Assembly: GCA_003290165.1 (NCBI GenBank)
Contig: QNQO01006953.1
Location: 124,001 to 188,000 of the forward strand
Length of the DNA stretch: 64,000 nt
DNA from: Berberis thunbergii
Taxonomy: Eukaryota > Streptophyta > Magnoliopsida > Ranunculales > Berberidaceae
Reading direction: 5' to 3'
Shown here: in pieces, positions 43,182 through 55,499 of the stretch
Numbering within the stretch: the first letter of the stretch is position 1
Layout: each line of letters begins with the position of its first letter
Program-made: the position numbers and the translations under genes
The notes under the pieces: generated by a model
Seen by the model: only the letters and a program-made list of their open reading frames with translations
The model's database searches: none
Told to the model about the DNA's origin: nothing

Positions 43182-45219
43182 TGCTCGCAGAGAAGAGAAA
43201 AAAAAGCCTCAAGAAGTAACTAATATACGTGAGATGGTGAAGACTGATCAAGATCTACAAGCTGCATGAGAGAATAAACGAAAAATCATTGGCAATATTC
43301 TTCAAAGATTAGATAATATACAAGATATATCAGTACTACTACTAACGCATTAGTTTTTTTTTTCAAAATGAACTACACGTTCTCAACAAATCTAAAGTTT
43401 AAAAGTACTTAATGCTTCCTTCAAACCTAGCTTAAATAAAAAATAAAAAAATTTCATAGTCCCATTATACCTAAACATTAGATGTAACCATAAAATTGAA
43501 TGTTCAATAAAATTTAATGCACAGATTCATATGCTTGAAAGCATACACAAAACAAAACAAGGACGTTCATCTAATCTCAACATGAAACAGTTTTGGCATG
43601 AGGTGCAGGCCTCCTACTGCAATCGACCTTTAAAATTTTTACAATTTCTAATTTTTTGTAATCTCTCGAACTGGAAATGGGGATAAATGCCAAGTTCGAC
43701 AACTTTCTTGTTCGATACAATGAAACAAAAGTCAATCATAGGCTTTCCCTATCACTAATATCAACTATGGCTCTACGAGAAAAAGCCCTTGAATTTAGTG
43801 TTATAACCCAACATACAATAATGGGCTATTAAGTTCTCGGACATGAGGTTCTAGTTGATGTTTTCCTGGGAATTACGTGGGTTCCCGGATAAAATTGAAC
43901 ACCACGATATCTATCAAACTTCATCATTATTGCAAGGGGTCAATTATATGGTGAGTGGTGACTTGCACCCAGATGCACACACAATATCTACAACAATACC
44001 TATCTTGAGGCAAAAAAGAAGAGACAAAAACCTGAAACCGAACCCTATGAAGTTAAAGTGATTAGAACATAAATAACAAAGTGAAGACAAAACATTGATG
44101 ATAACCCGAAACGCAACCTTAGGTACACCAATGAAAGTCCAGTTATGCCAAAAAACTCAAACCCCATAGCATAGGGAATGAGCAACCATAGAACCCTTCC
44201 TCTCTCCTTCAATGAGGGTTGGCACCTCCACTCTTGCAAGATATTGACAATTATTTCGAAAAAAAATGTGACTCTGAATCACAAGCCATGCAGTAGGGAT
44301 CCTGGCTCCTTCTATGTTAACAGGATAAAACTAAATAAGCAACTACTTTCATTGGAAAGAAAAAAAAAATCTCCTGGAGTATGACGAAGTGGGATTTCTT
44401 TCATTGATGTATTGTTTTCTTATGTCAAATCCAACTTTCTATTACTACTCAAGAGCATTGTTGTGTATTTTCAATTGTTATATTTATATATCCCTATATT
44501 GTTGAACATAATCATTGTTCCATCTTTTATTGAACAATAGCACATACACCGTTTTCTAAACTCTTTTCACGGAATGCATTCCTTATCACTATCGAGGCCA
44601 TACACAAAGTGAACACTGCTTAGAACACAATCGACATGTTTTCTACTCTTGTTATAAGGTGAAGCGTAATTAAAGTTTGTTGCTTTTTCGCCAAAGCAAG
44701 ATAGTTCCACATCTCCTATGTTCTCTTGTACCAATTAACTGTGTATCCATGTTTTAAAGACTTTTATAGCTTCTAAATATTTGTAGCTTTCAACCCACAA
44801 TATTCATTCAATGCCGAACTTGATTTGTAATAGAGCTCCTTTCTAAGATCTTTGCAAAGATTTGCATCAGTGGAAACTTTACCAAAGTACATTAAAGTTA
44901 TTCATTAAGAACCAACCAGATTTCTCATCAGTCCTCTCAGCAGAAACATGCCTAGCACCTCATATCTGTACAACCTTGACAGATAGCTTGAAACCAGTAA
45001 TCCTGTGGTTGATCTTTCTGGTAGTTCACCCGTGCTATCAATAATATTAATGTGGGAACAGACTTTGCTACTATTGTCTACTTTACTACCTCCCCATTTA
45101 ATCCTATTTTGATCCCTAGCCTCTTTGCAAAAATAGCTTAAAGGGTTGAATAGATTGGCCAGACTTATTTTCATTTGGGATACTGAAGTATAAGTGACAA
45201 CAATGGGTTTAGAAGTGGA
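43182..45219. other. upstream region of IGPS and intergenic DNA
   Basis: The IGPS 5' UTR and promoter must lie just above 43181 (minus strand), but no clear TATA box can be singled out. The rest is AT-rich. Several short open stretches (for example 44862-45174) match nothing I know. Confidence 0.4.
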
Positions 45220-45560
45220 AGAAGAATGGTTGTTCTATGAAAGGAAGTGGTTATGGACTAGAGTTCTCCTAGCCGGGCATTGTTTGATTTGGAAAGAAAG
45301 AATATAAAAGGATTTAAAGGAGTGAAAAGACACCAGATACCATGGTCAATGACATGGAGATCATTTGTTTGGCAATGGGGAATCATTTAGGAAAAGCTAA
45401 GAGAGCATCATTTTTCATGTGTGTACTTTTGAGTGGGAAAGACTATTAGAGAATAGTTGGCGTTTGTGTATCTTGTTCCCTCTTGTAATGTTAGTAATGT
45501 GACCTCCTTAGTCACTCTCTTTTTATTATAAATATATGCCCGATTGTTTTGTTAAATAAA
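45220..45560 (+). pseudogene. LINE 3' end fragment
   Basis: Plus strand: EWLFYERKWLWTRVLLAGHC followed by LIWKERI, then a degraded MTWRSFVWQ-type stretch and LLENSWRLCILFP, the end of a plant LINE ORF2 (..LW.IWKERN.RIF....). An AT-rich tail ends AATAAATAATAAAT (about 45555). Confidence 0.6.
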
Positions 45561-45647
45561 TAATAAATTTTTTTAAAAGAGTATAAGCTGCGACATATGT
45601 TGTAGTTTTACTAAGATGATCTTACTTGTAAAAGCGCAAAACCATTG

Positions 45648-45670
45648 TAAGAAAGAAAGAAAGAAAGAAG
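45648..45670 (+). repeat. GAAA microsatellite
   Basis: Five to six uninterrupted GAAA units. Confidence 0.95.
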
Positions 45671-46127
45671 CAACATTCATGTGATTAAAAGGCCGAGTGT
45701 GTCTTTATGAGAATCAATTTTTTTTATTGGGGTTTTTGTTATTATTTCCAAATATATTGTACAAACCAGGTGCAACTATATTAGGCTTTGAAATGTCGGG
45801 TGTAGGAAATAAGGTAATGTATAATTGGATTGAAACTTACCTAAGAGGGAATGATGATTCTCTGGGCCAATTGATCTTCTATTGAGGTGCTTGAAGACTG
45901 ATTCCGATCAAAATGTATTTCTCAAGAATATTGAACAACAACAACAACATTATTATTGTTGACTGACGAAACAAAACACCTCACTCACCCCGGGCCCATC
46001 ACTAGAAAATAACCCACCCTCAATTATGTTTTGTTTTGTGATGGCGAATCTATAATTTATCTGAATCTTTGTAATTTTAATCATCAGTGATGATGATAGC
46101 CTACGATAATCGAATGAAGAAAACACA

Positions 46128-46500
46128 TCACATCACAAGGCATTGCATTGCATGAGCACAAAGGCGGCTACGATCATCGCAAAAGTTAGGGTTTCTATTC
46201 ATTTCATGACTACTACTAATAAGAAAGGGGAAAGAGATTTGAGAGAAACGGTGATGATGTTGGCTTCGTCGTTCGTAAGAAATCAGCGATGATAGAACTA
46301 ACACATAGACTAAGAAGAAATAATAATAGAGATTAATTGAGGAGAAACAAAAAAGCGTACCTGATTGAAGGCGAGGCAAGACGTTCTTTGGAGTAACAAG
46401 AAAGAGACGATTGATTGAGAAAAACAGAGAGACGAGTGACAGTGAGTGAAGAATTTAGTAGAACAAGCAAGTCTGAGAGAGAGAGATTGCACGTGTTTGG
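46128..46500 (-). other. possible 5' leader of a lost gene
   Basis: Read on the minus strand: a CT repeat (46479-46490), a CT-rich leader, TTCAATCAG followed by GTACGC (a good splice donor at about 46360), then an ATG-containing stretch MNRNPNFCDDRSRLCAHAM. This is the layout of a plant first exon, but nothing downstream on that strand before IGPS continues it. Confidence 0.25.
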
Positions 46501-46520
46501 TGTGCAAATAGAGCTTTGCT

Positions 46521-46666
46521 ACAGAGGGAGGGACGGAGCGAGGGCCACAATCCGCCTCGAGATGAGCGCATCGGATTTGAGATGCGCGATGGCATTCATC
46601 TCGAGGCGGATGGGTGGCTTCCACTTATCCCTCGCTCCCTCCCTCGTTCCCTCCCTCGACCCCTAG
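46521..46666. mobile_element. GC-rich hairpin element 1
   Basis: Left GAGGGAGGGACGGAGCGAGG, right CCCTCGCTCCCTCCCTCG in inverted order. The centre also pairs: CCGCCTCGAGATG with CATCTCGAGGCGG (46551-46612). Together the arms form a long stem. MITE-like. Confidence 0.7.
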
Positions 46667-46768
46667 AATTTTTCGTGCAAATATAATAATTTCCATATGG
46701 AATCAATCAAACTTATGACTCTCTATTGTTCAAACTATCTCATCTTCGGAACCAGAAATTCTAATTGT

Positions 46769-46816
46769 CGAGGAAACCAGCGAGCTCCATCCCTCCCTCC
46801 TTCGCTGGTTTCCTCG
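46769..46816. repeat. GC-rich hairpin element 2 (short)
   Basis: CGAGGAAACCAGCGA pairs with TCGCTGGTTTCCTCG around a 17-base pyrimidine-rich loop. Shares the GAGGAAAC..GCGA word with element 3. Confidence 0.85.
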
Positions 46817-46857
46817 CCAGTTAGCCTCTCTCATTCGAAACAACGGTGATTCTAAAT

Positions 46858-47004
46858 GGCGAGGAAACGAGTGAGGAAACGGGTGAGGAAACGGGCGAGG
46901 GAGGGGGTGTGACCCTCCATCTCCTCGAGATGCGCACCCATGTGAATCTCGAGGGGGATGGGGGGGGGGTCAAAACCCTCTCCCTCGCCCGTTTCCTTGC
47001 CGCC
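46858..47004. mobile_element. GC-rich hairpin element 3
   Basis: Left GGCGAGGAAACGAGTGAGG with two further GAGGAAACGGG(T/C)GAGG units in tandem, right CTCCCTCGCCCGTTTCCTTG then CCGCC. The interior has CTCGAGATGCGCACC and GAATCTCGAGGGGG, like the centre of element 1. MITE-like. Confidence 0.75.
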
Positions 47005-47689
47005 TAGCATCACTCTCGGAACAAATATTGTCATCAGTGGATCCATCATTTTAGGACAAATATTGCCACCAACACATTTCCTTCCCCCCTCCCCTCCCCA
47101 TTTTTTTTAATCAAAACATATATAGGATGGTTTTGATGAATGTATTTATTATTATTTTATCAATCAAACAAGCTCACGAAATATATTTAAAATGAGTCCT
47201 TGCGAATTAGGTCACAAGACTGAGAAAAAAACATTACAATGAGATCACGTCGACGCTCAACAGTTGACCAGTCAATATTTTTCATCCTTAGGCGACGAGG
47301 TGAGAACCTACATAAGGATGAGTTAGGAGTTGGAGGAACATACACTTGAAATTAGCCTAAGAGAATCATCAATCCATTGTAGTTTAATGCCCTAAGTATC
47401 TCCACACTTAGTTTTAACTCATTTACTTAGCATTTCGTATTAGCTTTTAGTTCAAACACTTTACCAATCACTTCTTTTCTAATTAGGTTAAGTATAAAAA
47501 TAAATTTGAAAATTAGTTTTCCGATTTTATAGCTCTCCTTGTGGGATTCGACCTGTACTTGCCGTAATCTAACTCAATAGATAATTTTGTGCTTTATGAT
47601 ATGATTTGATATCGATCAATTATTCCTTGGCAAACTAAGATCATGGTGGTCTGGCCCATATTTTATCTGTGATGTTGCCAACCGTGATG

Positions 47690-47860
47690 CTACTATGATT
47701 TAGGATCCCAAGTCAAACAAACTTTTTCAAGGTTAATGCTCATCGTCTAAATCCTTTCCTAGAGATCAAAATTCATGATGTCGATGAGGTCTTCATCGTT
47801 GATCTGATTATCATCAATGATTTGCTTTGGTGGCATTTGACCCCTTTTTACATTTGGCTA
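47690..47860 (+). pseudogene. gypsy integrase C-terminus
   Basis: DPKSNKLFKVNAHRLNPFLE and IKIHDVDEVFIVDL, the motif G..FKVNGHRLK.Y that closes Tat/Athila-type integrase. Everything upstream is lost. Confidence 0.6.
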
Positions 47861-48451
47861 AAGATGTTAAACCAAGCGCTCTTGGGAGGCACCTCAAGAT
47901 TTTCTGATTCTGTTTAACTAAGCAGTTAGTCTGGATTGATTTTCAAATACCCTAGTTAATTGCACCTCACTCTTACTTGTTAGCTCCATAACTGTTTAAG
48001 ATTCACAACCACAATTGTACATAGTTTGCAATTTTCTTGTAGGGTTAATAATTTTTCAAGTTTGGGATGTAGTTCCATATTTTTGCCATGCCATATAACC
48101 ATTTGTCGTATTACATGTTTTGAGCTATAGCTATTACTTTGCAAGGACTATACATCCATAACCTCACATCAACAAAGTATAAAGTTTTAATTTTCATTTT
48201 GTTCCAACTTAGTTAAATTATTGTCCATCATACGGAGTTCAATTTTGAGGACATTGTTTATTTTAGGTTTGGGGGTAGAATTTACAAAATTTGTTGATGT
48301 TTTGTTTTTCAAAATAAAATTTGAAAAAATTAAATAATTTTTTTTTAGCTAAAATGCCCTTTAGTGATGAAAAATTTTCATTTTGGCTAAGTAACAAAGT
48401 TGAGCAATGTAGTTCAGGATATTAGCCTTTGTCTAAAGGTTTTTCATCAAA

Positions 48452-48711
48452 ATCAAGTTTGGAAAACATTATTATCACTCTAAAGACATAAGATTTATTC
48501 TTAAGTAGATAAGTGAGCACAACTAAGAGATCCCTAGGAATCATTAATAGAGACTTAACCCTTAAGTAAGATTCAAGTCATCAAGTTTCGAAAACATTGT
48601 TATCACTCTAAGACATAAGATTTATTCTTAAGTACGTAGATAAGTGAGCACAACTAAGAGATCCCTAGGAATCATTAATAGAGACTTAACCCTTAAGTAA
48701 GATTCAAGTCA
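48452..48711 (+). repeat. ~130-bp tandem duplication
   Basis: Two adjacent copies running from TCAAGTTT(G/C)GAAAACATT to AAGTAAGATTCAAGTCA, about 96% alike. The second has a 4-base insertion (CGTA). Confidence 0.92.
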
Positions 48712-50059
48712 TTCTATTTTCTGAGGTTTGATACGTAATTTGGAGTTAATTTATAGCTAATAATTTCTTTGGATCCGCATTTCCTCGTTGTTTGGTTTCA
48801 TTATTTATTTTAATTAAAGATTGAAAACGACTTCAAAATTGGATTTGCACTAGATTATCTTCTAAAAATTAGTCAGGGCATGAAAAATAATCATTTGAAC
48901 TTATAAAATGATAGTCGCTTTATTATTTTTCAAGCCATTTCAGCGTAAGCCCACCTATTTACATTGTCAATAGTCAACCTGTTGAGTATTTTATTAGCTT
49001 ATTTTTGTATCCCAAATCCAAAACCTAACTTCAGTAAAAAGTGTAGCCCAATAATTATATCCATTACCCATTGTGTTTGAAAAATTGTGGTGCTTAATAA
49101 ATCAATATTTGGGTGAAGTATTAAGAAAACAAAGATAGATCTCTTGATCCTTCAAAGTTATGAAAATGAAAAGGAAGGTACACTACAAACCCTCACGAGA
49201 CTATGACTCATCCACCAGGGTTTTAAGTGTTGTTGCATATCTCATAATTAAAGGTGTGTGCAATTGACGATGCTTGCTAAAGTGAGTTGTCATTTTTTTT
49301 TTAATTCTTTTTGCTTGAGGATTAGCAAAATGTGATAAATGCCAAATAAAATCATTTTTATGTTCTTCAAATGGCATTTAGAAGCATTATTTTTTGAAAA
49401 AAAACATTTAGTTTCTTCATATAGTTGCAAATTTTCACATTTCAATTGATTTTACATATTTTTACGTAATATTACAACCTTACTACAACTTTAGGGAATA
49501 TATTTGTTTACGTGTCTTGAAAATCCTCCAAATTTATATTTTTGTAGTTTTCAAATTTTATAATTATATTAATAGGTGTTTTTATTTAATTTCAGGAACC
49601 CAACCATATGGTGAAGAGATTCCGAAAATATGTTACTTGAGGTTATGGGCAAATGTTGATAAATAATTGAATTTCAAGTTTGAAAGTCGTAAAGTTAACC
49701 AAGCAAGTGTACAAGAGCCCAATTAAAGATCCATAAATTTTGACCTATTAAGACCCCAAATCCAACTAAATTCAACCTCCCACAATTCCACTTTCACACT
49801 ACTTCCTATTCTATTTCATAATAAAACTCTTTCCCGTTGTCAATCTCATTTTCTTCTTCCAGCACCAACACCTTATTTTCATCGTTTCTTAATAAAACTA
49901 CAACTTCACTCAAACACCAACAAACAATCATAGCTCAAATATTATTTCTAGTATCGTAATTAAACTCCACCAATGTATGAGACTCAATACAAGGCATAAT
50001 ACAATCACAAGAGACAATGGTCAACAAAGACTTAGCTGCTGAAGATGGAAGACTTCAAG

Positions 50060-50989
50060 AGTTTAAGTTTTGGGAACCTCTCTGGTAAATTTTGTACTTT
50101 TATTCTCTAGTGAGACTTGTTGCACAATTAGAAAAGATAGAGGACTATTATTGCAGAGCAAGTATTCTAGACAAAATTTTAAATTAGCTTTAGTTTGTTC
50201 AATAAAGATGATTTTTATTTTATTCTTTATTGTCCATCTTAGATATATTAGTTTAATTAGTTGTTCTCGAGGAGAAGATGAAGCCTTCATGGCTTATACA
50301 TAACTAAGATCCCCATATCCTTCTTCTACAACTCTTCCCTGAGAGAACCTTTAAAAGGTCTCAATGATCAACATTACGGATGAAGAGTTTGAGGAATAAT
50401 GGCATATATTAGGTATGTATTTTTTCTTTTTCTTTTATGTGTTTTATTCTTAATAAGGGCAAAATGAAGATGTTTTGTGATTGATATAAGTAAATAGCAT
50501 GTCTACCTTTGCTCAACTTTAAGAAGAAAGAAGAAATTATTTAGAACTGAAAATTTATTATTTCCTTTTCAATAAACAAGAATCCGATTAGAGTAATATT
50601 TGTCTAAGAACTTAATTAGATCGATAAATTAAGTTGTTTATGGAGGGAAAATATTAAAGAAGAAAGAGATTTTAGTTTGTATAAGTTAATGTTGGTGGAG
50701 TCTAATCCTTGAGACCTTAAATCTCAAAGTCTAAATTCTCAGTTTTATTACTCTTTTAGTTGTTTTCTTTAAGTTAGATTTGTTACATCTCAACATTATC
50801 TTAACCCCTCCCCCACACACCACCCCCACCTCCGCCCATCCCTTTGTTTATATTTGAATTTGATTTTTCATTAGGATTTTCACTTGTTTTAGTCGACCTT
50901 ATTAACCAGTGTGCTAGATTTTAGTAGTGTTTGCAAGATAATTTTTGCAAGAGTGTGAAGACAACAACGACGTCTAAACAACAAGATTT
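50060..50989. other. non-coding stretch
   Basis: AT-rich, without genes or repeats that I can define. A C-rich tract lies at about 50807-50842. Confidence 0.4.
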
Positions 50990-51957
50990 TTGCATTCTTC
51001 AGTCTCTTTTCAAAAAAATTTGAGCCTTCAACCACTCATTTCATCCATGAGTGATGCTTTCATCTTCCATTGAGTGAGGAAATAAATGTAAAAGAGTGAA
51101 ACCCTTTGAGTGTTAGCTTGCCTAAACTCAACTTCACCCCTTGTGGGTTCTTGAATCCATAGAGTGGATTTGTATGAGCAAGTACCCCCAGTGATTCCAA
51201 GTAGGTGGTAAGCCTTGGTTGTGTTGCAATCACCATGATGGTGTGATCTTTGGCCAATCAGTAAGATTCACGAAGCACAAACATAAGACCAAGTTGTATC
51301 TCTAGGATCTCAAGCACACGTATGTAAGACTTGGTTGTGGTTGCATCCATTGATAATCTCCAAGGTGTTCGTAAGACAAGTGGAACAAAAAACACTTGGT
51401 TCACATTAGTAAGTCTCACCAAAACGCGATGATTAGACCTTGTGAGATTGTGAAACGTTGATTGAGAATGAAGTTCTTTTATAATCAAGTAATGAAATTA
51501 GAGGCTTACAAGTATTTTCCACCAAGGAAGTAACTGGTTGGAGTCAATTAAATTCCGGCTTATGTGAACCTCGTTATTTTGGTGTCTTTGTGTGGTTTAT
51601 TTCCCCCCTTAACTCTATTTATTTTATCTTGCATGCTTAGATAAGTTGTTTTTACTTTACATAGTTTATATTGTTTGTATGTTCAACTTGCATGCTTAGG
51701 ATTTCCTTAGGGAATTTTGCAAAAGGCTTTCACCAGGTTTTCCTTTTTAAGTGAATTAATTAAATTTGTGAACCTTATATATAGTTGACTCTTCTTGAGT
51801 CACAACAAAACCTTCATTAGGTGAAGATCTTTGATGTCGAATATTTCTCTTGTTCTTCAAAACAAATTCAATTTTCAAAAATTGACTATTTGTTCCCTCT
51901 AGTAGATATTGTCTTAGAGTCAGTGTAATCTTAGTGGGTATCATACCATACCTCACA
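50990..51957 (+). repeat. 5' LTR (3' two thirds) of the Sirevirus-like element
   Basis: Aligns with 62890-63896: GAGCCTTCAACCA, CATCTTCCATTGAGTGAGG, GACTTGGTTGTGGTTGCATC, and the end GTATCATACCATACCTCACA against GTATCGTAGCATACTTGACA. The upstream 700 bp of the LTR are not recognisable. Confidence 0.85.
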
Positions 51958-51965
51958 TATTGAAT

Positions 51966-51978
51966 TGGTACCAGAGCC
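51966..51978 (+). other. primer binding site
   Basis: TGGTACCAGAGCC, one change from the copia tRNA-Met site TGGTATCAGAGCC, eight bases after the LTR. Confidence 0.88.
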
Positions 51979-52339
51979 TAGTCGCTCTAACAGTCGAGTT
52001 GTTATAATTGAGCTTAGCAACTCGAGTTGATCTTGTAAGTCAAAGCTATGGCTAATTTCTTTGGTGAATATTCTTTTTTATGCTTATCACATGTTATATG
52101 ATTTTATTGATTCATCGATACATGATATAAATGCATGCCATGCTAGGAATGATAATGATGTTAATGATTTGCCATATTTTATTCATGATGTTGAGGAAAT
52201 GTCATGCTCTATTAATAATTAACTCCTTGTGATTTACATGCTTTAAATACATCTCATGTTTCATTTTGTAAAGTTTATTTCAAATATCCTATTAAACTGT
52301 CATTATATATACTTGTCATGATTTCATGTTGCATATGCT

Positions 52340-54836
52340 GAGTTGTTGGACTCTTTTGATGATCTTCTTAAAAGAACTAAGGTTCATGGTTTGGAATGTG
52401 AAAGATTGTTGGAGGAAAACATCCTTGTCAAGCCTAATGACCAATCAGAGACTGACTCCTTAAGATATGTCATTGAGATTCAAATGACAAAAAAATTTGA
52501 ATCAAAGGTTAATTAGTCTAGAATTACTTTTATGTTTGTCTAAGTTTGACTAAGATCAAGCAAGTGTCTCATGCTTTTATTGTAGAGTGGTTGGTCATAT
52601 TCGGCTAGCTAGTAAGAAACGAGCACTTTAGTTATTCTGTAACAATCAAAACCATTCTTTTATAAAGGCTAGCAAGCAAAAAGTCATTTGAAAAATTTGG
52701 TTATATCCAACGTTTCAAAGCTAGTGGTTCCTCGAGATGTTACTTAGATGGTGGTTGTTCTCAACATGACTCGAGATAAAAGAAACCTTAAGGATATGAA
52801 AAAATTCACTGATGGTCATGTTACTTTTGAAGATGGAGTCAAAGCTAAGACTGTTGACATTGGGTATATTGAGTCTTAGATCATTCCAAATTTTGATAGA
52901 GTTGTTCAAGTGGATGGACTCAAACATAATTTCGTCGATATCAGTTAGTTGTGTAAGGTAAGACTTATCTCTTTGACAACGAGGATTGCAAAGTAATGGA
53001 TGAAAAAGACAATGTTATCCTCATTGGTATTCATTCATCAGAACATTGTTATGTAATAGAGAATAAAACATCCAAGTGCTTTCTTGTGAAATATGATCTT
53101 TATGAATTGTGGTAGCATACGCTTGGGCATATCAATTATCGAGATCTTGTAAGGATCAACCACAAGGAAGGTATTAGAAATCTTCCAAAGCTAAACACAA
53201 GAAGTTGTGTGTGATGTCTGCCAGGAAGGGAAAAAAATTAGATGGTCGCCAAAAAATAAAAATATTGTCAGCACCTCTAGGTTGTTTGAGCTATTCTACA
53301 TGTATTTAGTTGGCCTTATGGACACAGAAAGCCTAAGAGGAAATTCATAATTTCTAGTGATGGTAGATGATTTCTCTAGATGTACTTTGGTTGCCTTTCT
53401 AAAACAAAGTCGCATGCTTATGACACTTTAACAAAATCTGTAAAATGATCATGAATGGGAAGGATGTTTCTATCATTCGCATTAGAAGTGATCATGGTGA
53501 TGAATTCAAAAATGATAAATATTTAAAGTTTTATGATAAACGTTGCATCAAATGTGAGTTTTTAGTGCCAAGACCCCTCGACATAATGGAGTTGCAGGAA
53601 GGAAGAACTGAGTCCTTCAAGAAATGACTAATGTAATGAATGCACAATAAAGGCTTGTCCAAGTTGTTTTCAATTGAAGCAGTAAATATGACTTATTATA
53701 TTTCCAATCTAGTTTATTTGAGAAAAAGAACTCATAACACCTCGTATGAACTCTGGAAAAACAAATCTCTATTAGTTCAAACTTCGAAGTTGTTGCAAGT
53801 TTGTGCTATATCTGCAAATGTAGAGATTACATAACAAAGTTCAAGACAAAAGTAGATCGAGGAATTTTTCTTGTATTTCTTTTCATAGCAAAGCATATCG
53901 TAATATAATCTTGAGCACGCATATGCATGAAAGAATCGATCTATGTCAAAGTTGATGAATGAATCCAATATGACTGAACAAGTTGTTGCAAATAATTCAG
54001 ATATCTATGAGTCTCTGATTGTTCAAGGTGTTCTTAAAGAGACACACAAGGATAACTCATTGACTGAAGTTCATTTTACAAAGAATGCATAAGCAAAAAA
54101 TCCCAGTAATATCTACAGTAGATCAACCTCCTCCTAGACTTTTTTTCTTCAATTCACACTTGTGTCTCACTTCACAAGTCAAGCCGCAAAATGTTAATGA
54201 AGCACAGACCGGTGAGATATGGATTAATGCTAGGAAGGAAAAGTCGAATCAGTTTAAAAGAAATGATGTCTGGAAACTTTTTGATAGACATACAAGTAAA
54301 CATGTGACTGGAACCGGACATACAAAAATTAAGTTGATGAGTTTGGAACGATTTTGCACACTAAGGCAAGACTAGTAGCTCAAAGATATTCAAGATTTAG
54401 GATATTGACTTTGAAGAGACATTGGCTCATGTAAGACTCGAGTCGATCAAATGCTATTGGTTATATCTTGTTGTCTCAAGTTTGAGCTTTACCAAATGGA
54501 TGTTAAAAGTGCATTTATGAATGGAATCATCATTAAACAAGAATTTATTGAACATCCTGAAGGGTTTGTGGATCATGGGTATGAACTCATGAAAGTTCTC
54601 TACTGTTTAATGCAAACACTTGGCTTGGTATGCAAGATTATCATATTTTCTTATTTCAACTTTTACTCGTGGCAGTGTGGAGAAGACATTTTGAATCAAG
54701 AATACAGATAAGGATATTCTAATCATTCACATATATGTTGATGATCTTGTATGCTAATAAATCTCTAGTGCAAGAATTTCTAGAGATGGTGAAGCAAGAA
54801 TTTGGAATGAGAGCTCAACTTTTTCTTTGGAATGCA
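52340..54836 (+). pseudogene. Sirevirus-like gag-pol, front part (knuckle to RT)
   Basis: Many frameshifts and stops. In order: CFYCRVVGHI (zinc knuckle whose last Cys is now Ser, about 52580); CYLDGGC, the protease active-site strand, then VTFEDGVKAKTVDIGYIES (52720-52880); VDGLKHNF; HTLGHINYRDLV (pre-integrase, about 53120); VDDFSRCTLVAFL (integrase, 53360); IRIRSDHGDEFKN (53460); SIEAVNMTYYISNLVYLRKR (53670); QFKRNDVWKLFDR (RT start, 54250); KARLVAQ; LYQMDVKSAFMNGIIIKQEF (54490) with the first catalytic D; and IYVDDLV (YVDD active site, 54730). A solo LTR cuts it at 54836. Confidence 0.88.
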
Positions 54837-55453
54837 TGTAAGTCACGGACCACCGTTGTGGTGGCCGATGTCACTTCGATGCTAAAGTCAGACAAGGATA
54901 TGAGGAATGTGTAATGTTGTAAACAGAGAATTTGTAGCGTACCTCAGCTTACCAACCTCATGTCTTATTTATAGTGCAGGAGTCCTATTTCTACCAGGCC
55001 AGCGAAGGCATAGTTTAGGAAGGAGATCTTCATGGAGATCCTTATCTAATTAGGAGTCATGCTGTATGAGGGAAGTTTCATATTAGCCCTGTGCTCCTAG
55101 ATACGCAGGAGATAGTTCCCAATCCTAGAGCAATTCGTAGAAGGAAGTTTCCTTGCATGGAATGTACTCTGGTATTTGCTTCCTAGTTGGAACCAGAGAG
55201 CTACTGTAATTGCATGTCTGAAGCTGATCCTCAAGATATTTGCCTCAGAAAGGCTTACGGGTATTGAGGACTGGTGTGAGACGTGTGGGTCTAACATGCT
55301 ATAAGAGTTCGGGTTCGCCTGGCGGCCTGAGTTAGGCGAGCTTGAAGCCTCTTGGACCGGATCAGTATTGGGCTGATGCTGAGGCCCGTAATTCCTCGAG
55401 ATCATCATGACAAGTGTATGGCTTAGGGACATGACCATTTTTATGTATCATCA
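54837..55453 (-). repeat. solo LTR inserted in the RT region
   Basis: About 617 bp, aligning over its length with 31417-32034 in the same orientation. On the minus strand it has a TATA box (CACTATAAATAAGACAT, near 54960) and ends GGTCCGTGACTTACA. Copia coding sequence lies on both sides. No clean target duplication. It is an LTR without an internal region. Confidence 0.8.
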
Positions 55454-55499
55454 ATATTGTTAAAAGTTTAATTTTGATTTATGTAAGCATGCTTCTACT

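Larger units (their letters stand above)
47005..50060 (+). other. degraded gypsy (Tat/Athila-like) sequence
   Basis: The plus strand keeps a few landmarks: an integrase C-terminal block (47690-47860), a TTGTGGGATTCGACC word (47540), a GAGGACATTG..TTTGGGGGTAG purine-rich stretch (48247-48277), and TTTGCTTGAGGATTAGCAAA (49308). These are typical of the pol-to-LTR region in the Tat/Athila lineage. No intact frame and no LTR pair can be defined. Confidence 0.5.

Noticed and set aside
43855..45174. A second gene upstream of IGPS
   Set aside because: The frames are short (60-89 residues), lack splice continuity and resemble no protein.
48452..48711. CRISPR-like or LTR-like direct repeat
   Set aside because: Only two adjacent copies with no spacer; a simple tandem duplication. 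No CRISPR array exists in this eukaryotic window.
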